NCBI RefSeq assembly: GCF_907164915.1
Contig: NC_061862.1
Span: 9,163,505 to 9,227,504 of the forward strand
Direction of reading: 5' to 3'
Length of the DNA stretch: 64,000 nt
Source: Impatiens glandulifera
Lineage: Eukaryota; Streptophyta; Magnoliopsida; Ericales; Balsaminaceae
The first letter of the stretch is position 1. Each line of letters opens with the position of its first letter. Both the position numbers and the translations under genes were made by a program. Below the pieces are notes generated by a model. That model saw only the letters and a program-made list of their open reading frames with translations. It was not told the origin of the DNA and did not search any database. Below, one piece after another: positions 34,853 to 44,039 of this stretch.

Positions 34853-37715
34853 ATGAGCTCGACGACGTGCACGAGCACTGTTCCAATAGGTACGTCTATT
34901 TTAAGCATGTTTTATTGATGTTCGGTTTCTGAGATTGATTAAGGTTTACTTCCCGTTTCGCTAAGTGCCTAGCGATTCGCGAAGGCCTTCCCGTTTCGCT
35001 AAGTGCCTTACGATTCGCGAAGGCCTTCCCGTTTCGCCAAGTGCCTAACGATTCGCGAAGGCCTTCCCATTTCGCTAAGTTCCTAGAGATTCGCGAAGTA
35101 TTAATTATCTGTCTCTAAATCAAATCATGTTTTTTTATTGCAGCTGAAGTTTTCGTTTTCTATAGTGGAGAGTGGAAACTTGATGCTGATGGAATACTGT
35201 ATTTTGATGCATCTTCAATCAAAACATTTGATCTACCCCAAAGTACTCGTTATGCTGAATTACTTGATATACTCTACGATAGACTTAATCTCCAGATATC
35301 AACATACGATTTAGTGCTCCAAGTGAAGTATGATATTCCGAATATCAGAAATCTAAAACCTGTTTTTATTGATAATGATGGGGATTTGAACACATATCTA
35401 TCACGCTTGATTTTGGTTCGAACAGTGTCACCATTGCGTGTATCTGTAGTGAAGAAGTCAGCATTTACTAAAGAAAAGATACCACTACTTACATACCCAA
35501 CTCAAGAAAGTATACTACCACCACAACTTACTCAGAAATTTGTTCCACCTGTTGTACCCTTGGAATTCTTTGTTGAAAGTCAAAATGAAGTCGGAGAAAC
35601 TTCTTTGTCCACATCCCACTTACTCAGGACTTGCATGTTAATAGTGGTGAAAAAGAATCAATACCTATACAACCAAGTGCAAGAAGATCATCATTGGGTA
35701 CACCAACTAGTGCAAGAAAGGCATCAAATGGTACACCAACAAGTGCAAGAAGATCATCAATGGGTACACCATCTAGTGCAAGACAATCTTCAATGGGTAC
35801 ACCATCGACAGACCCGACAGACCCATCACCGCCAGACCCCACATTTGCGATGGCATTAACTAGTGAAACCGTATTGGAAGTCGGTTCGTTGTTTGAAAAT
35901 AAAAAAGAACTTCAACTTGCTCTATATAAATATGCGATGACCAATCATTTTGAATTCAAAGTGGAGAAGTCAAGAAAAAATCTTTGGGAACTCAAATGTT
36001 TGGATGAGACATGCAAGTGGAGCTTGCGGGCTGTGAAAGGTAAGTTTTCTGAGATGTTTGAGATCCGGACATTTGAGCAACAACACTCATGCTCAGTTTT
36101 GTCGAGGCCCAAGAAAAAAATGCAAACACCAGCATGGGTTATTGGGCAGTGCGTGAAGAGCAAGTACATGGACTATCATCATAACCACTTGCCTAAGAAA
36201 ATAATTGAAGACATGCAGACAACTTATGGGATATTTTTGACTTATAATAAGGCATGGATGGCAAGGGAAAATGCTTTAATAGCTGTGCGAGGAACGGTAG
36301 AGGATTCCTATGGAATACTGCCATCATACCTTTACATGTTGGACAAGTGTAATCCTGGTACCATAACCGACATACAGACAGACGAGCTCGGCCACTTCAA
36401 GTATATGTTCATGTCCCTAGGCCTCTCAATTAGGGGTTTCAAATCCTTTTGCCGTCCTGTATTATGTGTTGATGCTAGTTTTCTTAAGCACAAGGTGGGT
36501 GGTCAATTATTGGTGGCTATTGCATTGGATGCGAATGAGCAACTATATCCTGTCGCATTCGGCGTTGTTGATTCAGAGAATAATAACTCCTGGACTTATT
36601 TCATGCAAAAACTGAGAGACGCAATTGGATTAGTTGATGATCTCGTCTTCGTATCCGACAGACACCCAAGCATCGCTAATGCCTTGTGTGCTGTTTTCCC
36701 AAAAGCAGACCACGGTGCGTGCACATATCACATAAAGACGAATATTGTGGCCAAATTCAAAAGTGATAAGTGTCATGCGGAGTTTGATTCGGCTTCAAGG
36801 GCGTACACTGTCCACGAATTTAATCGGTGGTTTGACAAGATCAAGGTTAAAGATCACAGGATTGCTGCCTATTTGGAAGAAATTGGGTTCCAAAGATGGA
36901 GTAGAGCATTTTTTCCCGCTAAACGATACAATCAACTCACAAGCAATTATGCTGAGAGTTTTAATAGTCAGAGCAGGGAAGCCAGAAAGTATCCCATTTC
37001 AGAAATGGCTGAGTATTTAAGATTCACAATACAACATTGGTTTAACGATAGAAGAGAAAGAGCGTCTAATCACGAAGAAGTTTTATCTCCAAATTATGAG
37101 AAGGTGTTACGTGAGGGATTCGAGAAGTCCAGATTCTATACAGTCCAATCGCTTAACCGATTCGAGTTTTATGTGCATGACAATCAGTCCCATTTCAAAG
37201 TCAATTTGAAAGACATGAACTGCACTTGTAGAGTATTCGAAGTTTCGGGTCTTCCTTGTACGCATGCAATGGCTGCTGCCCATAGTCGGAATTTGGTTTC
37301 TTATGACTTCTGTTCAAGGTATTAATATTTAGCTCACGTGTTCATTCTGTTTAACCAATTAATAATTCGTTATATTTTCCCTGCACACAGGTATTACACA
37401 ACTGAGTGTTGGATAAATTCATATGCCGAGACATGTTATCCTCCCAGTGATGAAGAAAATTGGGATGTTCCCGAACATATCAAGCAACGTTCGTGTCTTA
37501 AACCAAATGTGAAGGTTAAGAAAGGCAGGCCACAAACAAAGCGTAGGTCATCCCAGGGTGAGGTCCGTAAGGTCCCGAGACGATGCAGCTCATGTGCTGG
37601 GCTAGGACATAATAGGGCAACATGTAAAGCAGTGATGCCTGCACCATCTACTGCAAGAGCTTCATCATCTAAGCAGCATGAGTCATCATCTCAACAATAT
37701 GAACCTTTAGCTTGA
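34853..37715 (+). pseudogene. MuDR/MULE-type transposase of E2, frameshifted
   Basis: The exon structure equals E1: 34853-34889 (MSSTTCTSTVPI), 35144-37318, 37391-37715. The last intron (72 bp) here contains an in-frame stop, which supports it being a true intron. At about 35607-35610 the reading TTTGTCCACATCCC lacks one base relative to E1 TTTGCCTCACATCCC, which moves the frame. The N-terminal 100-residue PB1-like region is thus separated from the rest. The main part (from about 35631) keeps the MuDR zinc domain, the DDE core (VLCVDASF, FVSDRHPS, NYAESFNS), SWIM (CTCRVFEVSGLPCTHA) and CCHC knuckle. The core is almost identical to E1, much closer than the DUF1985 proteins are. Confidence 0.92.
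34950..35099. repeat. E2 motif array 1, in transposase intron 1
   Basis: About three to four units of roughly 46 bp alternate TTCCCGTTTCGCTAAGTGCC and TAGCGATTCGCGAAGG, i.e. the motif in both orientations. Confidence 0.93.
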
Positions 37716-38202
37716 TAGATACTATGTTGTAATATATGTTGTTAATTGAACTATGGTACTGGTAAGATACTATGCGTAAGATACTATGTTGTTAATTCAG
37801 GTTTAAAGTTTATGTTGTATGTTCTAGTAGTAGTATATGAGTAGGGAAACAATGAGTAATAACTTAGCGAAACGAAGAGTACTTAGCGAAACGGGAGGTA
37901 CTTCGCGAATCGGGAGGTACTTCGCGAATCGGGAGGCACTTAGCGAATCGAAGAGTACTAACTTAGCGAAACGAAGGCTACTAACTTAGCGAAACGAAGA
38001 GTACTTGGCGAAACGAAGAGTCAATTCGAGGTTATCTTTTTTGTACGTTGAAGGGTCAATTCAAGGGTTACACTTGTTTTTTACGTTGAAGGTTTTCTAC
38101 AATTCAAGTTCAAAATAATTTATCATCCAACTTCCAAAATATTCATCAAGGTTTACAATACATCAAAATAAGTTATCCAATTTACACAAAATAATTTTTA
38201 CA
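37716..38202. repeat. E2 central space between convergent genes: motif array 2
   Basis: 37861-38023 carries about eight units such as ACTTAGCGAAACGAAGAGT and ACTTCGCGAATCGGGAGGT. The rest is AT-rich 3' flank of both genes. Confidence 0.93.
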
Positions 38203-38927
38203 CTAAGGTTCCATAATCTGATGGAATAACCTGACCGCCATCTTCTGCCTAAAAAACCCCATGTTTTCTGAGGTCACATTGTGGACGGCTTGATTAGCGG
38301 TCAAGTGTTCCATATACATTAGCGTGAAGACCCCACAGTCCCCGCTCTCTGTTGCCCGTGGGACTTCTCCAACCTTAGCTGCAGCGGTTTTCACTTTGGG
38401 GTGTGGTAACCGTTTGTAAGTCATTGGTTGGATGGGGCCTTCGAAGTTGAATTTAGGATACCTTACCCTCTCACCAGGAGTGATTGTCTTTGCGAATATA
38501 TGTGGAATCATGTCGTAGAAGGGTTTCAAATAAGGATCCAGATTCTTATAAAGATAGGCATCACAGTCGTACACGTCAATGCGGTACTTTTGAAGACGTG
38601 TTACACACAAAATCCAGTGTTTCTGGTTAATGTTCACAGGCATGTAGACATCGTCAATTGTTGAACATTCTGGCATATATCTATGTGGTGATGCCATGTA
38701 ATAGTCTTTGAATTCGGCGACTGAATAGTTAGCAGGATCCTTAATAAAAGTCCTGTGCTCTCGCCTGATTCTGTCCGCCAATAAGAAATCCCCAATTGCC
38801 ACATGTGAATTTTTATATGTCTTGGGATAGTAGGAAATCCTTTTCCGCAAAAGATGGCAGAATGCATCGATTTCCTGCACAATGGGAGCATACAACATAC
38901 ATTCAGTATATATCAAACAACATTGAC

Positions 38928-39085
38928 TAAGTACTTAGCGAAACGAAGAGTACTTGGCGAAACGAGAGGTACTTAGCGAATCGACAAGTACTTGGCGAAA
39001 CGAGATGTACTTAGCGAAACGAAGAGTACTTGGCGAAACGAGTTCTACTTAGTGAATCGATAAGTACTTGGCGAAACGATGAGTA
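38928..39085. repeat. E2 motif array 3, in the last intron of the DUF1985-Ulp1 gene
   Basis: About eight units alternate ACTTAGCGAAACGAAGAGT, ACTTGGCGAAACGAGAGGT and ACTTAGCGAATCGACAAGT. The equivalent E1 intron is 80 bp and has no array. Confidence 0.93.
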
Positions 39086-39907
39086 TTAATGAATAATGAA
39101 TTGAATTGCACGACTTACAGTGTCTTCAAGCCATGTCAACCTTGTTAAAACTCTAACAAACACATCCTTCTTTTCTTGGCAAGTATGTACATCCGTTGTC
39201 AAATTATCGGTTTCTGGATCATCCAACCACGCCTTTACTTTATCCAGCAGCTCATCTTCAAATTTTTGAAGGTGATTCACTTTCATTGGATCCTTTGTCT
39301 TGGGCATTTTTGACAAGGAAGGGTTGGTGTACGAGTCATCTTTTTTCGGCTTCCTCACTCTCCTCCCATAATTTCCTTTAGGAGGAGTATTGTATAACTG
39401 GAAATCATCATCGTCATCATTGTCATCTCCTCCCATAATTTCCTCATTTGTCTGTACCTTCACATCCACACTCTTCTCATCCTTCACCTTCACTTTCAAA
39501 TCCTTCACCTTCAGTTTCAGATCAACCTCCACATCATCCACCTTAGCCACACCATCCAGCTTCTCACCGTCCTCCACTTTAGCCTCATCCTCCATCTTTA
39601 CGTCCTCCACCTTCGCATCGTTCTCTTTTCGTTCATCCTCCACCTTCTCATCGTCCTCCACCTTGGCCTCATCCATCTTCTCATCATCATCCACCTTCTC
39701 ATCATTCTCCACCTTAGCCTCATCCATCTTCTCATCATCATCCACCTTCTCATCGTTCTCCACCTTCTGTTCGTCCTCCACCTTCTCATTGTCCTCCTTT
39801 ACATCGTCCTTCTTCCCATCATTCCCATCATTCACCTTCTCATCATCCCCCACAGTATCCTGCATCGCTATCATCTCCTACAAAATAGGCAAAATTCTGG
39901 TCAGTAC

Positions 39908-40163
39908 AAACTTAGCGAATCGACAAGTACTTTGCGAAACGACAAGTACTAACTTAGCGAATCGACAAGTACTTGGAGAAACGATAAGTACTAACTTAGC
40001 GAAACGACAAGTACTTGGAGAAACGACAAGTACTAACTTAGCGAAACGACAAGTACTAACTTAGCGAATCGACAAGTACTTGGCGAAACGATAAGTACTA
40101 ACTTAGCGAAACGACAAGTACTTGGCGAAACGACAAGTATTAACTTAGCGAAACGACAAGTAC
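39908..40163. repeat. E2 motif array 4, in intron 2
   Basis: About a dozen units, mainly ACTTAGCGAAACGACAAGT and ACTTGGCGAAACGATAAGT, separated by AC/AA spacers. It is the largest array in the window. A single copy (ACTTAGCGAAATGAAATGT) lies in intron 1 at about 40275. Confidence 0.94.
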
Positions 40164-41878
40164 GCAGAATACCTCTTTCTTCTCCTCCTCCTGTTCAACC
40201 TTGCTCTTCTCAACTTCGACATCCTTCTTAGAATCCTTAACCTGCAAAATAGGTACTAGTCAGATCAGATATGTACTTAGCGAAATGAAATGTAAAGTGC
40301 AAAATTCAATATCTCCATACCTCAGTAGTCTTTTCCTCTTCGACCTTCACAGCCTTCTTAGAATCCTTCTTCTTACTCTTCTTCTTCTTTATATTCTCCT
40401 CCATATCATCTAATCTGGTTAATAATATGGACATCATTTTGTTGGATTTATCTAACAACTGTTTGGACATATTAAAAACCATCTTCTTGAACGACTCAAG
40501 GTGAGTTTCTTGAGTTTGTTGGATTGTGATTTTTAGCTCTTTGATGAGCTCTGTTTTCAGCTTTTTCATCTCCTCTTTCATCTCTATTTTCAGCTCCTCC
40601 TTCATCTCATTAAATTCACATCCAACAGAAGGTGTTGGAGCCCGAGGAGAAGGTGTGTCAGCCCGAGGACTTGAGGTCGCGGAGGGGGGAGTAAGAATGC
40701 GGGCCGGAATCGATTCATAAGCAAACTTCTTCTTCAAAATGGCTGCTTCTTTAAGAGTAGCATCAGCCTTTCTCTTCCTCGTGGCAGGTTTGGGGGGATT
40801 CAGAGTAACTTCTTCATGTTCACTTTCTTCATCTTCATCTTCATCAAAATCATCTTTTATTACCTTCCCACCAGTAAATCCCTCAAAAAAATCATCAGTT
40901 GTCTCGTCGATTTGCTCAAATACATCACCACTGTATAACCTCTTCTCCATGGAGGACTCTTCCATCTCAGTCACATCCGTGGTCTCTAGGGCAGTCTTTA
41001 CCTCGATCGATGTGTTTTTCCTGTTGGAATGATAGAGTAACAACCTTGGGCGTAGAGGGTCATTAATCTGATTCCTTCTGGCGAATTTAGGGATAAAGTT
41101 TTCGATGACCTCATACGTCCACACTTGAAGTGCCAATGCGAACCCATAGATGTTATATGCAAAAGGAGCATAAGGATCTTCAGCCTTCTCCTTCTTGTCA
41201 AAATATGAGGTACTGAGATGTTTCATGTTCTTGTTTAAACCCTTGAGGGTGGCTCTAAAGATGACCTTCCCCCATGGATATTGGAGGAAAGTGTCCTTGT
41301 CTTCCACCATGTTGAGTATTTTTGGAAATATAACTCTTTTTGGGTCAAATGTGAATAGGTACTGGCAAATCAGGCATACCAGCCACATCTTGAATGCATC
41401 TTCCTTGTCTTTGCATTTGAAAAAAGCTTTCTCGAAGTCGCACATTTTCACACTCATGCTCCCTTTAAAGTATTTCACCGAGAGAGGTGGACAACAACGC
41501 AATTTTTCTTGGTCCAACTCAAGATAAATGCCGAAACATAGGCCGATGACCAACACATACTCCTTCATACCAAATACAAGCTTGTGCCCATTCACCATGA
41601 AAGTTATCTCCTTGGAGTTTGAGCTTAACCTCCTCATCAACATATGATGTACAATAGTTCCTGAGAACTGCAAGAGGGGGGCTGTGAATAATGATCTGAA
41701 CTAGGTATTGTACACACTCTCCAGAAGATCCATTTCCTCGAACTTATTAACAATCTTCTTCAGGATGAGGGCACTTTTCCACGAAATCCGATCGGGAAAC
41801 TCAGTAACAGTTGTTTCTTCCATCTACAAAAGGAAATAACATCATCAAAAATGTAAGAACAAACACATACACCGTAAG

Positions 41879-42228
41879 AACTTAGCGAATCGGGAGGTAC
41901 CTCTCGATTCGCTAAGTACCTCCCGATTCGCTAAGTACTTAGCGAATCAGGAGGTACTTAGCGAATCGCTAGGTACTTAGCGAATCGAGAGGTACCTAGC
42001 GAAACCGTTAACTGAACATAAGACAGCATTAACCATACATAACTAATCAGAAACAAACAATAAAACTTAACATGCAAAAACCCTAAACAAAAAATCTGAA
42101 ACAAACACCTAAACTTAACATGCAAAGACCAAAATCCATAAACAAAAACCAGAAAATGATCGGCCACCACTAGGTATTTAGCGAATCGCTAGGTACTTAC
42201 CGAATCGGGAGGTACCTAGCGAAACCCT
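41879..42228. repeat. E2 motif array 5, upstream of the DUF1985 ATG
   Basis: Units of ACTTAGCGAATCGGGAGGT type in both orientations at 41879-42007 and 42172-42228, in the leader/intron region. Between them is a short duplicated leader sequence (CTTAACATGCAAA..CC, twice). Confidence 0.93.
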
Positions 42229-42489
42229 AATGGCAAAAAAATATACTGAACAGAAACCCTAATGGCAAAAAAATATACTGAACAGAAACACTTAACATTA
42301 CACTTAACATGCAAAAACCGAAACCCATGAACAAAAAAGCAGAAAATGATAGGCGGGGAGAAGAATGAACAAACCTTAATGACGAACGAGAAGAAAGAAG
42401 AAATGATCGGCCTTGACAAGATTCAGTGAAGAGAAAATGGGTTAGAGAGAGACAGTCGGGGCGGTTGAAATGAAATGTTCTGAAATTTT

Positions 42490-42500
42490 TGAATATATAA
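42490..42500 (-). promoter_or_regulatory. Candidate TATA box upstream of the E2 DUF1985 gene
   Basis: On the minus strand TTATATATTC is followed within about 30-60 bp by a pyrimidine-rich leader (GACTGTCTCTCTCTAACCC). E1 has the comparable CATATATTTT at about 19400 before CTCTCTCTACAACC. It may be an alternative to the TIR-proximal promoter. Confidence 0.42.
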
Positions 42501-42538
42501 GGTCTAGCGCGTGTGCGTACGCGCGTCTCTTCAACTTC

Positions 42539-42690
42539 CGTAGCGAGTCGGGAGGTACTTAGCGAATCGGGAGGCACTTAGCGAATCGGGAGGTACTTAG
42601 CGAATCGGGAGGCCCTTAGCGAATCGGGAGGCACTTAGCGAATCGGGAGGTACTTAGCGAATCGGGAGGTACTTAGCGAATCGCGAGGTC
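42539..42690. repeat. E2 motif array 6, promoter-proximal
   Basis: About eight units ACTTAGCGAATCGGGAGGT, the most homogeneous E2 array, immediately upstream of the candidate TATA at 42490. Confidence 0.95.
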
Positions 42691-42692
42691 AA

Positions 42693-42795
42693 CGAGCTCC
42701 AGCTAAGAGAAGATGGTTTGAATACGTTTTCGCTACTATATTTGTTTAATAACGAAATCGAATTCAAACCATTCTCCTAGCTGGAGCTCGTAGTA
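42693..42795. repeat. Short foldback in E2
   Basis: Arms ACGAGCTCCAGCTAAGAGAA and its reverse complement (GGAGAATGG side, ending GGAGCTCGTA) pair over about 40 bp around a short loop. Confidence 0.85.
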
Positions 42796-42834
42796 CTTAG
42801 CGAATCGTCAAGTACAAAATTTTTTATTGGTTTC

Positions 42835-43205
42835 ATAGGTAATCCATCTCGTTTGACAAGGTATCAACAACAAAGTCATGGTTTTGAAAAAAACATGTGT
42901 TAACAAAACAAACCTTATAATTTTACATGGAAACATTTAGATTCTTCAGAAAAAGTCTTTAAGAAGCTATCATTGAACTCCAGATAAGAGAAAATTGTTT
43001 GAAATTTATTTCTTTAGCTTAACGACTAACGAAATCAAAGTCAGCCAATCTTTGCTTATCTGGAGGTCAATGATAGATTCTTCAAAGGCATTTTCTGAAG
43101 AATCTAAATGTTTCCAATGTAAAATTAGAAGGTTTGTTTTGTTAACACATGTTCTCTTCATAACCATGAAGTGATGTAGATACCTTGTCAAATGAAGTTC
43201 ATGAT
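42835..43205. repeat. Long foldback (arms about 165-170 bp) in E2
   Basis: The left arm (about 42845-43005) and right arm (about 43035-43200) are imperfect reverse complements. Shared blocks include TTTGACAAGGTAT, ACATGTGTTAACAAAACAAA, AAACATTTAGATTCTTCAGA and CTCCAGATAAG. The loop is about 40 bp. A transcript would form a long hairpin. Confidence 0.9.
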
Positions 43206-43230
43206 TAACTATAAATAACAAAAAATCTTG

Positions 43231-43349
43231 ACACTTAGCGAATCGCGAGGTACTACTTAGCGAAACGGTAAGTCCGTAGCGAAACGGTAAGTCCGTAGCG
43301 AAACGGTAAGTCCGTAGCGAAACGGTAAGTCCGTAGCGAAACGGTAAGC
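43231..43349. repeat. E2 motif array 7, right side
   Basis: One TTAGCGAATCGCGAGGT unit, then five copies of CCGTAGCGAAACGGTAAGT (19 bp), a third sequence class of the same motif. Confidence 0.95.
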
Positions 43350-43863
43350 AGATCTGAAACGGAAACACATACGCTCTTATCAGACAGAGATTTTCTGCAA
43401 ATATGAACGAATAACAAATAATAACCTAACGAAATGCTCAAACATGAACCAATATGAACTATATAACAAATAAGAATCAACAAAACGGAGAAAATGATGG
43501 ACATAAACGAAATATGAAAAGGTTTTTGAAATGAAGAAAATGTAAACAAGAACATAACTGTTTATCACATCTGAAATGAAGATCTACCTCGACGACCTTC
43601 AAATAGTTAGAATCGGAGACCTGCACATAAACCCTAGAATCAGAAACCTGCATGCAAAATAGATTTAGGGTTAGAAATCAGCAATAGATAAACATAAATG
43701 AATTAGTTAGGTTAGAAGAGCTTGTAAATCTGATCTGTATAGATTTGTATGGAGTGAAGGAAACTCCGTCGCCGCCGGCCGCCGTCGTCGCCGGCCACTG
43801 TGAAGTGAAGGAGAGAATTGGAGAAGAGAGAGAAAGAAATTTAAGGAAATTAAAATATTTGAG

Positions 43864-43871
43864 TATTTATA
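43864..43871 (-). promoter_or_regulatory. Probable TIR-proximal TATA box of the E2 DUF1985-Ulp1 transcript
   Basis: TATAAATA on the minus strand is followed by CTCAAATATTTTAATTTCC and TTTCTCTCTCTTC. The same layout occurs in E1 at 18894. Downstream leader introns are suggested by TGCATGCAG and TGTGCAG acceptors at about 43648 and 43622. Confidence 0.55.
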
Positions 43872-43884
43872 CAAACCCCTAATC

Positions 43885-43922
43885 CACTTAGCAAAACGCT
43901 AAGTCACTTAGCGTTTCGCGAC
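43885..43922 (-). repeat. E2 right subterminal repeat
   Basis: Inverted partner of 34640-34676 (CACTTAGCGTTTCGCGAC side). Confidence 0.87.
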
Positions 43923-43981
43923 AAGGGCAGAATTGTATAAAAAAAATAGAGCACCACGAGCGCAAAAAAAAATAACAAATA

Positions 43982-44031
43982 ACCAACAGATCAAATAACC
44001 CAATCTTTAAGGTCATTTCGTCAAATTTCCC
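43982..44031 (-). repeat. MULE E2 right terminal inverted repeat
   Basis: Reads (reversed) GGGAAATTTGACGAAATGAC and is followed by the second AGATCAAG at 44032-44039. Confidence 0.94.
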
Positions 44032-44039
44032 AGATCAAG

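Larger units (their letters stand above)
38203..41823 (-). pseudogene. DUF1985-Ulp1 protein of MULE E2, with premature stop at codon 41
   Basis: Four exons on the minus strand are all phase 0: 41823-40321, 40241-40173, 39877-39119 and 38874-38203, 1,001 codons. Codon 41 (41703-41701) is TAG where E1 has CAA (Gln). The rest is open, so a protein could only start from a later site. DUF1985 (LVFGMKEYVLVIGLCFGIYL), RKRKAD, a coiled coil and an acidic ENDEKVDDDEKMDEAK repeat region are followed by the Ulp1-like domain: His in QKHWILC, Asp in VYDCD, Cys in SGDCGVF, again Ala in place of the oxyanion Gln. One short exon stands in place of the duplicated exons 2 and 3 of E1. Protein divergence from E1 is clearly greater than for the transposase. 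Confidence 0.9.
34530..44031. mobile_element. MULE E2: Mutator-like element related to E1, coding regions damaged
   Basis: The element is 9,502 bp. The left end GGGAAATTTGATCAAATAAC and right end (reversed) GGGAAATTTGACGAAATGAC give a TIR of about 50 bp including TTATTTGATCTG. It has an exact 8-bp TSD and an empty site in the inverted copy. Gene order is mirrored relative to E1: transposase on plus from the left, DUF1985-Ulp1 on minus from the right, converging at about 37.7-38.2 kb. A transposase frameshift and a nonsense codon in the DUF1985 gene make it non-autonomous. Motif arrays occupy the same introns and spacers as in E1 but with different units. Confidence 0.95.

Noticed and set aside
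35624..35842. Antisense frame over the transposase linker
   Set aside because: A shadow of the repetitive Ser/Thr-rich coding region in E2; the same happens at 25801-26001 in E1.
39190..41527. Plus-strand frames in E2 (Ser-rich)
   Set aside because: Reverse reading of the Lys/Glu/Asp-rich DUF1985-Ulp1 exons.
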